64,000 nucleotides of DNA, taken from contig CACZVX010000012.1 in the NCBI GenBank assembly GCA_902784755.1, forward strand, positions 1 to 64,000, in the 5' to 3' direction. Source of the DNA: an uncultured Prevotellaceae bacterium. GTDB taxonomy: Bacteria; Bacteroidota; Bacteroidia; Bacteroidales; Bacteroidaceae. Position 1 is the stretch's first letter, and each line of letters begins with the position of its first letter. The notes beneath the pieces were generated by a model. That model was not told the DNA's origin, searched no databases, and worked only from the letters and a program-made list of their open reading frames with translations. Below are positions 16,209 to 24,145 of the stretch, piece by piece. The translations under genes were made by a program, and so were the position numbers.

Positions 16209-16769
16209 ATGGAACTCGAAGAATTAAAAATAAAGTGGAACAAGGTGGATGAGCGTTTGGCCGCCACCGAAGTGATGAACCGTAAGATGGAGAAGGAACT
16301 CATTGAAATGAGAGCCCGCAGTTCTTACGACTATGTATGGCGAACAAATATTTTCAACATACTTATATATATTGTCATAGCAATCGCTGTATTGCCTGTT
16401 ATCAAGACCTATTTTTCTGTGGCCAGTCTGTGGGTGGTGGTTATCTCTTTGCTGATAGGTTTGAGTTTTTCTGTCTATTCATTGTGGCTACTCTCGAGGA
16501 TGAAGTTCGACGGTGCCGTCAGCGAACAGATCCGGCTGGCTTCTAAACACCGCCGTTTCTATCTGTTGTTTAATCGTAAGATAGGTTTCCTGGTAGGCAT
16601 TGGTACCATCGCGGTGGTCCTTGCCATCGAGAGCGCCTACACGTGGCAGAGCATTTCGCTCATTGGCGGCTTTATCCTGCTTTCCTTGCTGATAACCTAT
16701 CTGCCCAGCAAGCGTTTCGATGAAGAAATGAAGAATATCGAGAAAGAACTGGCTGAACTGGAAATGTAG
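16209..16769 (+). CDS. Coiled-coil membrane protein, putative anti-sigma factor (module 2)
   Basis: Protein of 186 residues. An N-terminal amphipathic coiled coil (MELEELKIKWNKVDERLAAT, then MNRKMEKELIEM) is followed by four transmembrane segments in two pairs (about 48-66, 70-92, 120-140, 144-163) and a charged C-terminal helix (KRFDEEMKNIEKELAELEM). It has the same architecture and position as the protein at 14187. A role as membrane-bound anti-sigma factor for the preceding sigma factor is inferred from context. Confidence 0.7.
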   Translation: MELEELKIKWNKVDERLAATEVMNRKMEKELIEMRARSSYDYVWRTNIFNILIYIVIAIAVLPVIKTYFSVASLWVVVISLLIGLSFSVYSLWLLSRMKFDGAVSEQIRLASKHRRFYLLFNRKIGFLVGIGTIAVVLAIESAYTWQSISLIGGFILLSLLITYLPSKRFDEEMKNIEKELAELEM

Positions 16770-16782
16770 CAACGAATGTCTG

Positions 16783-16803
16783 TTTTTTACAAGCCGGTTG
16801 CAA
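16783..16803 (+). repeat. 21-bp repeat after sigma module 2
   Basis: Second copy of the 14888-14908 repeat, 20 of 21 identical, 14 bp after the membrane-protein stop. Here the inverted half needed for a hairpin is missing. Confidence 0.7.
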
Positions 16804-16845
16804 CTTTTTGATGTAATTTAGCCGTCAAAATAAATGTGATGGCTT

Positions 16846-17466
16846 ATGAAAGAATATGAAATCAGAAATGAAAGAGTGGAAGAGCAGCGGGAGGTGGAGA
16901 ACCTCATCCGCGAGTCGTTCTGGAATGTCTATCGTCCCGGCTGTCTGGAGCATTACGTGATGCATTGCCTGAGAAAAGACCCCGCCTTTATCCCCGAGCT
17001 GAACTTCGTAATGACGGCAGAAGGAAAACTTATCGGACAGTGTATGTGCATGCGGGCTGTCATCAAGGCTGATGACGGGCGTGTGATTCCCATCATGACA
17101 CTCGGTCCCATCGGTATTCATCCTGACTGCCAGCGACAGGGCCTCGGCAAGGCTTTGCTCGACCATACCTTGGAACGTGCTACGGCAATGGGCTTCGGTG
17201 CTGTCTGCTTTGAGGGCAATATCCAGTTCTATGGCAAGAGCGGGTTCCGTCATGCTTCCGAATTCGGCATCCGTTACCACGGACTGCCTGAGGGCGAGGA
17301 TGCCTCGTTCTTTCTTTGTAAGGAGTTGTGTGAAGGCTATCTCGATGACGTCACGGGAGAATATGCCACCCCGTCGGGCTATTTTGTTGAACCCTTGGAA
17401 TGTGAGGAGTTTGACGACGAGTTCCCACCGAAAGAGAAGAAAAGAATGTCCGGCCAACTATGGTGA
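16846..17466 (+). CDS. GNAT-family N-acetyltransferase
   Basis: Cytoplasmic protein of 206 residues with the acetyl-CoA-binding motif of the GNAT fold: TLGPIGIHPDCQRQGLGKAL (motif A, Q-x-x-G-L-G), followed by GFGAVCFEGNIQFYGKSGF. The N-terminal half resembles YhbS-type acetyltransferases. The acidic C-terminal extension (about 165-206) is variable in the family. The acceptor is unknown. It has no obvious partner; the broken AraC gene begins 23 bp after its stop. Confidence 0.85.
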   Translation: MKEYEIRNERVEEQREVENLIRESFWNVYRPGCLEHYVMHCLRKDPAFIPELNFVMTAEGKLIGQCMCMRAVIKADDGRVIPIMTLGPIGIHPDCQRQGLGKALLDHTLERATAMGFGAVCFEGNIQFYGKSGFRHASEFGIRYHGLPEGEDASFFLCKELCEGYLDDVTGEYATPSGYFVEPLECEEFDDEFPPKEKKRMSGQLW

Positions 17467-17489
17467 ACAAAAAAGGTTTGCGTTGAATC

Positions 17490-18372
17490 ATGAAATTCCA
17501 GGTCATACCCACCCACGAGGCTTTGCGGCCCTTCATCCATAACTACTGGCACCTCTAGGCCATGGCTACAGATGAGGGCTCGCAGCGTATCATGGCCAAT
17601 GGGCGTGTGGCATTACAGTTCTACAGGGCGCAACCAATCAGTTTTGCCGACGACCCACGCCTCTTCACCTGCAGCCTGAACGTTCACGACATAAAGTATA
17701 TTGATTTGCGCACCTGTAGTGGTCTATTAGATATTATTGGAGCAGAGTTCACCCCCTTCGGTGCCCATATGTTTTTCCCTGTGCCGATGTCGCATTGTAT
17801 GGGCAGTCATCTGAAGCCCGACGATCTGGGCGACCGTGAGTTCTGCGAACTGGAGGAGCGTCTTTTGGGTACCACCGACGAAAAAGCATGCTATGCGTTG
17901 TTAGATGATTTCTTTTTTCGTCGCCTGCTGAAGAACGCTGGCGACGGGCTGAATGTTCGCCGTCTGCAGAGCGTTTTTCATCTTGCCGAGAGTCGTATCT
18001 GCCGGGAATATTCTCACTACGGCTGATTTGGCCAACGAGGCCTGTCTCAGTTCCAAACAGTTCGGCCGCATTTTCCAAGAGTATGTGGGATTGAACCCCA
18101 AGTCCTATTTGCGTCTGTTGCGGTGTCATGCCGCCGTGCTTGCCTTGCAGAACAAACGCCCCAACCAGACGCTTACCGAAATTGCATGGAGTAGCGGCTA
18201 TTATGATTTTTCGCACATGACTTCCGACTTTCTGCAAATTCATGGTACTACGCCCTCCGAGGTCCTCGCCACTATCCGGCAACGCCATTCCCATACGATC
18301 CTGTCACAAGCCTTTCAACCTGTCTTCAGCTATGTAATGAAGAAACTCATCCGAATGGAGAATCTGATATAG
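17490..18372 (+). pseudogene. AraC-family transcriptional regulator, nonsense and frameshift
   Basis: Read with two corrections, this encodes a complete AraC-type regulator of about 290 residues: an N-terminal DUF6597-like sensor domain (MKFQVIPTHEALRPFIHNYW) and a C-terminal double helix-turn-helix (LTTADLANEACLSSKQFGRI; LTEIAWSSGYYDFSHMTSDF). A TAG at 17556-17558 interrupts codon 23, and the sensor frame continues from an ATG at 17562 to a stop at 18026. Near 18000 the frame shifts by one, and the DNA-binding domain continues in the frame ending at 18372. Two independent lesions argue for an inactive gene, although sequencing error cannot be excluded. Confidence 0.8.
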
Positions 18373-18407
18373 TTAATTGTTAAACTCTTTTAAAACTTTC
18401 ATTTTTC

Positions 18408-18451
18408 TTAGTACTTTGTATTGCAAGGTACTAATATTTTGCATATATTTG
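18408..18451 (+). promoter_or_regulatory. Promoter and palindromic operator of padR-pspC pair
   Basis: TTAGTAC (18408-18414) and GTACTAA (18428-18434) form a 7-bp inverted repeat. It overlaps a TTG (-33 type, 18421-18423) that lies 20 bp before a TATATTTG -7 box (18444-18451). A PadR dimer bound here would block RNA polymerase, so negative autoregulation is likely. Confidence 0.65.
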
Positions 18452-18542
18452 CGACGTGAAAGGGTGACTGGTGGCCACAGTTTTGCCTTTCTGCAGTTAT
18501 CGCGAGACTGCTAAAGTGTTTAATTTCAAAGGTTTAACAACT

Positions 18543-18884
18543 ATGAATATTGATAATGCAAAGTCGCAGATGCGCAAGGGGATGCTGGAATATTGCATCC
18601 TGTTATTGCTCAAGGAGCGGCCTGCCTATGCATCTGACATCATCCAGCAACTGAAGGAAGCGGAACTGCTGGTGGTGGAAGGAACACTCTACCCGCTGCT
18701 GACCCGGCTGAAAAACGACGGGTTGCTGCGCTATGAGTGGCAGGAGAGCACGCAGGGACCTCCCCGCAAGTATTATGCCCTGACGGATGATGGGCATCTT
18801 TTTCTTAACGAACTCGATCAGGCATGGACAGAAATTGCCCATACCGTGGGAGTCTTGAAGTCTAAAACTGACCTTATTAAATAG
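18543..18884 (+). CDS. PadR-family transcriptional regulator
   Basis: Winged-helix repressor of 113 residues starting at 18543 (MNIDNAKSQMRKGMLEYCIL); the longer open frame from 18471 has no family match. PadR hallmarks are RPAYASDIIQQLKEAELLVV, EGTLYPLLTRLKNDGLLRYE and GPPRKYYALTDDG. It is followed 9 bp later by the PspC-domain gene, a pairing common in Bacteroidetes. It probably represses this operon through the palindrome overlapping the -33 element and responds to an unknown envelope or small-molecule signal. Confidence 0.92.
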   Translation: MNIDNAKSQMRKGMLEYCILLLLKERPAYASDIIQQLKEAELLVVEGTLYPLLTRLKNDGLLRYEWQESTQGPPRKYYALTDDGHLFLNELDQAWTEIAHTVGVLKSKTDLIK

Positions 18885-18893
18885 AATCATTGT

Positions 18894-20654
18894 ATGAAAA
18901 AGAACATAACGATTAACCTTTTCGGACAACTCTACAACATCGACGAGGATGCCTATGAGTTGCTGAACAACTACGAGGAGAGCCTGCGCCATCATTTCAG
19001 CAAACAGGATGACGGGGCTGAAATCTTCAACGACATCGAGGCCCGTATTGCCGAACTGCTCTCGGAACAGAAGGCAAAGGGCGTGGAGGCCATTTCCATT
19101 GAACACGTGCAGGATATCATCAAGCGGATCGGTGCGCCTGAAGAAATTGACCGTGAAGAAGCTGAACTTTCAGATGGTGAACAGGTATCTCAGAAAGCTT
19201 CTGCTCCGAAACGGCTCTATCGCGATATGGAGAACAGAATGGTGGCCGGCGTGCTGGCAGGCTTTGCCAATTATTTCGGTGGTGACCGTACTTGGTGGCG
19301 CATCGGTTTCGTACTGATCTGCATCCCGCTTTTCGGTTTCTTCAAACTGTTCCATATCGGTTTTATGAACTTAGGTCCTGTCATCGCCTATGTAATACTT
19401 GCCATCTTGTTGCCATCGGCTGCCACACCTGAAGACCGGTTGAGGATGAAGGGGAAGAAGATTACCCCCCAGACTTTGGCCAACGAGGTGACCAATGAGG
19501 CCCAGCAGAAGATGGATGCGACCACCAGCACCGACTACCACAGGAATGCCAGGGGCTGCGTGGCAGGATTCTTCAGCATCTTGGTGGCCATGTTCCAGCT
19601 GATACTGATTATTGTCTGTTCGGTGGCCTGTGTGGCCATACTCTTTATGCTGTTGCGGCTGTATATCGTTCCGCAGGCAATCATAGGAGAGTATTTCCGG
19701 GAGGAACTGGAATTGATGCAGCATCCGGAGCTGTTCTGGACGCTCGGCGTCTGTGCCTTGGTGGCTTGTCTTATTCCCATTTATTGTGCGGTGCATGGCC
19801 TGATGAAAAAGACGGGTAGGATAGGTTCTATGGGAATCTTGCAGCGCGTGTTCTGGCTGCTGTTATGGCTGGCTGCCGTGGGCGGTTGCATCTTTGCCAT
19901 GAAGAAGATTTCCGATCTGGAAATCGCCATCAGCGAGCAGAAATACCAGTCGCATATCCATGTGCAGGACGGCATGCAGGATGGCTTCTATTTCCACGAT
20001 GAGGAATGGAAGTATTATCAGGACAACCACTGGAAGCTGCTGAAGGCCGATAACTGCCTCAGCCACCGTTATACGAACAGCGGGAAGTATTTCACGGGCG
20101 ACCGTCGGGTGCGTTATTTGGATGCCTACGACCCCAGTGGTAATCTGCTCTTCCAGGCAGAGCGCACCGAAAAGAAGGCTCCCGGCCATTATCGGCTGAC
20201 GTGTAATGCAAGGGCCGACAACTGGGGTGCCTTCATCTATGCCGAGACAGCTATGGGCCGTGACTCCATCTCCATCACGCCGCTGGGCAACGAGGGCGGC
20301 AACATCTGGCAGATGGCCGTCGACTATGTGGCCAGAGTTTCCGATGCGGAAATCAACACAACGGAAAAAGGTCACTTGATGAAGCGTATCTCAGAGGCTA
20401 ACAACGGTAACGGGTTTGGTTGGACCCAAACCATCCTGAAGGACGTCGAGGTAGGTCCGGACAGTCTGGTGCGCTATGGCGTCTATGCCGACTCCGAACT
20501 GTCTGAATCCGATGCCAACAGGTTCCATTGGTTCTCTGCCACCGATTTCAAGTTGGAGCCGTTGCCAATGTCTCATTTTGGCGGAAGTAGGGGATTTCTT
20601 TACTTATTTATACGCGCGGAAACGGGAGAAATGCTTATCTTTGCAATATCTTAG
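18894..20654 (+). CDS. PspC-domain multi-pass membrane protein
   Basis: Protein of 586 residues. A cytoplasmic N-terminal domain (MKKNITINLFGQLYNIDEDA; about 1-100, with the conserved helix KQDDGAEIFNDIEARIAELL) precedes a PspC domain (about 105-180; RLYRDMENRMVAGVLAGFAN, YFGGDRTWWRIGF). Further transmembrane helices lie around 220-255, 285-305 and 320-340, and a large extracytoplasmic C-terminal domain follows. PspC proteins sense envelope stress. It is co-transcribed with padR. The last codons (20636-20643) contain the TATCTTTG box of the next operon, so the C-terminus and that promoter share sequence. Confidence 0.88.
   Translation: MKKNITINLFGQLYNIDEDAYELLNNYEESLRHHFSKQDDGAEIFNDIEARIAELLSEQKAKGVEAISIEHVQDIIKRIGAPEEIDREEAELSDGEQVSQKASAPKRLYRDMENRMVAGVLAGFANYFGGDRTWWRIGFVLICIPLFGFFKLFHIGFMNLGPVIAYVILAILLPSAATPEDRLRMKGKKITPQTLANEVTNEAQQKMDATTSTDYHRNARGCVAGFFSILVAMFQLILIIVCSVACVAILFMLLRLYIVPQAIIGEYFREELELMQHPELFWTLGVCALVACLIPIYCAVHGLMKKTGRIGSMGILQRVFWLLLWLAAVGGCIFAMKKISDLEIAISEQKYQSHIHVQDGMQDGFYFHDEEWKYYQDNHWKLLKADNCLSHRYTNSGKYFTGDRRVRYLDAYDPSGNLLFQAERTEKKAPGHYRLTCNARADNWGAFIYAETAMGRDSISITPLGNEGGNIWQMAVDYVARVSDAEINTTEKGHLMKRISEANNGNGFGWTQTILKDVEVGPDSLVRYGVYADSELSESDANRFHWFSATDFKLEPLPMSHFGGSRGFLYLFIRAETGEMLIFAIS
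20636..20643 (+). promoter_or_regulatory. -7 box of the 20.7-34.6 kb carbohydrate operon
   Basis: TATCTTTG followed by CA, 33 bp before the GH97-GH43 start. It is embedded in the last codons of the upstream PspC-domain gene. Confidence 0.65.
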
Positions 20655-20676
20655 CCAAAGATTAAAAACCTAAAAG

Positions 20677-23600
20677 ATGATAAAGAACATTTTTGTCGTA
20701 CTACTATTTCTTGCTCTCAGTACAGGTGTTGGGGCTCAAGAGAAGACCATGACTTCACCTGACAAGCGTATAGAAGTTAAACAAGTGAATTCCGGTTTCG
20801 AAGTTTTCCATGGTGGGAAATTGGTGTTGAGCATGTCAACTGCCCCTCTCAAGGGAGGGAACAGGATGGAAGGTCCCAAGCGCCTTCTTGTCAGTTATGA
20901 TATGCTGGCAGGCAAGCGTCTGCATTGCGAGAACGAAGCCAATGAGTATCGTTATGAGATAGGGAAGGGAGGAATGAATATCGTCTTCCGCGTATTCAAC
21001 GACGGCGTGGCTTTCCGTTATGAGAAGAGAGAAGGAAGAATAGAGGAAAATACCATCTACAAGATTCCCGAGGGTACGAAGCGGTGGATGCAGCAATGGA
21101 CGGATGCCTACGAAGGCTTTTTCCCGCTTTCGACCACTTATAAGGTGCAGCCCGTCCCTTCATTCAGCGGTGTTTCAAAGTCGGCAGAAGGCTATAACAA
21201 TCGCTGGGGTTTCCCTGCCTTGCTCGAACCTGTTGACGGCACGTTTGTGCTGCTCACGGAGGCGAATATCGGGCGCGGACAGAGTGCTGCCTGTCTTTAT
21301 AATGAAGGGGAGAACTACCGCGTGACTCCGGCTGAGAGCGATGGCGGAAGCAAATTCTTCACTCTTCACTCTTCACTCTTCACTCCCTGGCGAGTGGCCA
21401 TCATCGGAAGTCTGAAGGATGTGGTGGAATCCACGTTGGTGACCGATGTCAGTGAGCCGAGCAAAATAGCCGATACCCATTGGATTCAACCCGGCACGGT
21501 TTCATGGATCTACTGGGCCTATAACCATGGCTCTAACGACTACAATATCATCAAGCAATATGTGGATATGGCCGTCAGCCTTCGTCTGCCCTACGTGCTC
21601 ATCGATGCGGAATGGGACACGATGCAGGGCGGAAAAACCATTGAGGATGCTATCAATTATGCAAAATCGCAGGGCGTGAAGCCGCTCATCTGGTACAACT
21701 CATCCGTGGGTTGGGTGGATGGTGCTCCCACACCGAAATACCGCCTGAACAAGAAAGAGGACCGCGAGAAGGAGTTTGCCTGGTGCGAACGGATGGGTGT
21801 GGCTGGCGTGAAGATTGATTTCTTCTCCGGCGACAACCAGTTGAATATGGACTACCAGCAGGATTTGCTGGAATGTGCCGCCCGCCATCATCTGCTGGTG
21901 AATTTCCATGGCGCGACGATTCCGCGTGGCTGGCAACGCACATGGCCGAACCTGCTCTCCACGGAGGCCGTCTATGGTGCTGAATGGTACAATAATGTGC
22001 CGACCTTCACCGACAAGGCTGCCCGCCATAATGCCACCCTGCCTTTCACCCGCAACGTGATTGGGCCGATGGATTACACACCCTGTACGTTCAGCGATTC
22101 GCAGCATCCCCATATCACCACCAATGCCCATGAATTGGCGCTGACCGTGTTGTTTGAGAGCGGTCTTCAGCATCTGGCTGACAAGCCCGAAAGCTATTTG
22201 GCACAACCCAAAGAGGTGCAGGAATTCCTGAGCAATCTCCCGACGATTTGGGATGAGACGCGTCTTGTCTCGGGCTATCCCGGTGAATATGCCGTGATGG
22301 CTCGCCGTAGTGGCACTACCTGGTATGTGGCCGGCATCAACGGCACCGACTCCGTAAAGACCATTCCCCTTCAGCTTGCTGACATTGTGAAAGGGGAGCG
22401 TTTCACTAGGGCGTTTTTAGACCCCCCTCTGACTCCCCCGAGGGGGAGAGACAGAAACCTCCCCTCGGGGAGGACGGGAGAGGGTTGGGATATCCTTCCT
22501 ATCGGCGGACGGTTGTCGCCGTCAGTTACCTGCAAGCCCCGTGGCGGCTTTGTCTTTGTCTTTGAGGAGGATGTCCATAATCCCATGCTATGGTCTGATG
22601 TGCCTGATCCCGATGTCATTCGCGTGGGTGACACCTTCTACATGGTATCCACCACGATGCACCTGATGCCAGGTGCTCCCGTCATGGCTTCGAAAGACCT
22701 GAAGAACTGGGAAACCGTGGGCTATATCTTCGACAAGCTGACGGATTCGCCGAAATATGACATGCAGAACGGGACAGCTTATGGCCGGGGCCAGTGGGCT
22801 ACCTCACTGAAATACCATAACGGAAGGTTCTATGCGCTTTTCGCTCCTAATGAGAATGCGCCTCAGCCCGGTCCTCAGCATCCCGGTGAAACCTATATTA
22901 TGACGGCACCGCAGGCTTCCGGCCCCTGGACACTGGTATCGCGTATGCGCCATTTCCATGACTGCTCGTTGTTCTTTGATGATGACGGACGCGTCTATGT
23001 GATTTATGGCACAGGTGAATTGATGGAGTTGAAGCCCGATCTTTCGGATGTCATCGAGGGCACCCACCGGCAGTTGTTCAAGCGTGAGGCAGAGGAGAAA
23101 GGTCTCCTGGAGGGTAGCCGGATGATTAAGCACAACGGCAAATACTACCTGCTGATGATTTCCCATTCATATGCCCCCGGCCATCATCGCCGCGAGGTGT
23201 GCTACCGTGCTGACAATATACTGGGTCCCTACGAGAAGCAGGTGATTCTGGAAAGTGAATTCGGTGGCTTCTCCTATGAGGCTCAAGGTACCATCGTGGA
23301 TACGGAAGACGGCGACTGGTACGGCATTATCTTCCAAGATCGTGGCGGCGTGGGTCGTGTGCTTACGTTGATGCCCTGCCGTTGGATTGACGGATGGCCG
23401 ATGCTGGGCGATGAGAACGGTAAGGTGCCCGAAACGGTGAGACCGCTGAAAAGCGGACAGCCCGCGGCATCTATTGTCAAGAGCGATGACTTCTCATCCG
23501 ACAAACTCGGACTTCATTGGCAATGGAACCATAACCCCATTGACAAATCATGGTCTTTGAAGGAGCGGCCGGGGTACTTGCGCCTGAAGACGAACAGGGT

Positions 23601-24126
23601 GGTCAACACCCTCTATCTCGCCCCGAACACATTGACTCAACGTATGGAAGGCCCGCAATGCAGCGGAGCCATAGAAATGGACCTCTCGCACATGAAGGAT
23701 GGCGACTGTGCCGGATTGGCAGCTTTCAACAGCGACACGGGTGTCCTCTGTATCAAGAAACAAGGTAGTAAGCTTGTGCTGCAAATGAATGAACTCTCCG
23801 TGAAACTCACCGACCGCGACAAGGAGGTGACTTCAAGTGAGGAGAAGACTATTGAGCAGATTCCGCTCCACCAGACAAAGATTTGGTTGCGCATCGATGG
23901 CGATTTCCGCCCGAGAGAAGGCCGTTTCCCAGGAGGTCGCGACAATGCCAACTTCTATTACAGCCTCGATGGTTCCGAGTGGATTCAGATCGGCACCGCC
24001 AACTACCCCTTGCGCTTCGATTGGCAGCGTTTCTTCATGGGCACCAAGTTCGGCATTTTCAATTATGCCACAAAGCGGTCGGGTGGTTATGTAGATGTCA
24101 ACCAGTTCACTTATCACAAGAAATAA
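20677..24126 (+). CDS. GH97-GH43 bifunctional glycoside hydrolase
   Basis: Secreted protein of 1149 residues, about twice the length of either family. A signal peptide ends near GVGAQ. A GH97 module follows (about 22-625; VKIDFFSGDNQ with nucleophile Asp381, then LLSTEAVYGAEW), and then a GH43 module (about 635-1149; DVPDPDVIRVGDTFYMVSTT, FHDCSLFFDDDGRVYV, LLEGSRMIKHNGKYY) with a C-terminal concanavalin-like domain as in GH43 beta-xylosidases. Fusion suggests combined removal of an alpha-galactosyl cap and a xylosyl or arabinosyl unit. The GH97 part carries a (TTCACTC)4 tract and a GC-rich palindromic insertion (about residues 580-615). It is the first gene of an eight-gene run. Confidence 0.9.
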   Translation: MIKNIFVVLLFLALSTGVGAQEKTMTSPDKRIEVKQVNSGFEVFHGGKLVLSMSTAPLKGGNRMEGPKRLLVSYDMLAGKRLHCENEANEYRYEIGKGGMNIVFRVFNDGVAFRYEKREGRIEENTIYKIPEGTKRWMQQWTDAYEGFFPLSTTYKVQPVPSFSGVSKSAEGYNNRWGFPALLEPVDGTFVLLTEANIGRGQSAACLYNEGENYRVTPAESDGGSKFFTLHSSLFTPWRVAIIGSLKDVVESTLVTDVSEPSKIADTHWIQPGTVSWIYWAYNHGSNDYNIIKQYVDMAVSLRLPYVLIDAEWDTMQGGKTIEDAINYAKSQGVKPLIWYNSSVGWVDGAPTPKYRLNKKEDREKEFAWCERMGVAGVKIDFFSGDNQLNMDYQQDLLECAARHHLLVNFHGATIPRGWQRTWPNLLSTEAVYGAEWYNNVPTFTDKAARHNATLPFTRNVIGPMDYTPCTFSDSQHPHITTNAHELALTVLFESGLQHLADKPESYLAQPKEVQEFLSNLPTIWDETRLVSGYPGEYAVMARRSGTTWYVAGINGTDSVKTIPLQLADIVKGERFTRAFLDPPLTPPRGRDRNLPSGRTGEGWDILPIGGRLSPSVTCKPRGGFVFVFEEDVHNPMLWSDVPDPDVIRVGDTFYMVSTTMHLMPGAPVMASKDLKNWETVGYIFDKLTDSPKYDMQNGTAYGRGQWATSLKYHNGRFYALFAPNENAPQPGPQHPGETYIMTAPQASGPWTLVSRMRHFHDCSLFFDDDGRVYVIYGTGELMELKPDLSDVIEGTHRQLFKREAEEKGLLEGSRMIKHNGKYYLLMISHSYAPGHHRREVCYRADNILGPYEKQVILESEFGGFSYEAQGTIVDTEDGDWYGIIFQDRGGVGRVLTLMPCRWIDGWPMLGDENGKVPETVRPLKSGQPAASIVKSDDFSSDKLGLHWQWNHNPIDKSWSLKERPGYLRLKTNRVVNTLYLAPNTLTQRMEGPQCSGAIEMDLSHMKDGDCAGLAAFNSDTGVLCIKKQGSKLVLQMNELSVKLTDRDKEVTSSEEKTIEQIPLHQTKIWLRIDGDFRPREGRFPGGRDNANFYYSLDGSEWIQIGTANYPLRFDWQRFFMGTKFGIFNYATKRSGGYVDVNQFTYHKK
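21358..21385 (+). repeat. Heptamer tract (TTCACTC)4 inside GH97 coding region
   Basis: Four perfect 7-bp units encode FTLHSSLFTP in frame. Seven is not a multiple of three, so loss or gain of one unit would shift the frame. Confidence 0.85.
22421..22490 (+). repeat. GC-rich palindromic element inside GH97-GH43 gene
   Basis: Two short palindromes, CTCCCCCGAGGGGGAG and CCTCCCCTCGGGGAGG, sit side by side and are translated in frame as DPPLTPPRGR and NLPSGRTGEG. The flanking start AGACCCCCCTCTGACTCCCC resembles the element at 49384. It lies in the C-terminal beta-sandwich of the GH97 module, where relatives have only a short loop. Confidence 0.75.
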
Positions 24127-24145
24127 TATCAAAAACTAATAAATC

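Noticed and set aside
20829..20862. Further palindromic repeat (CCCCTCTCAAGGGAGGG) in the GH97-GH43 gene
   Set aside because: Palindromic match is partial and the encoded residues fit the GH97 N-terminal domain, so it is too weak to list as an insertion.
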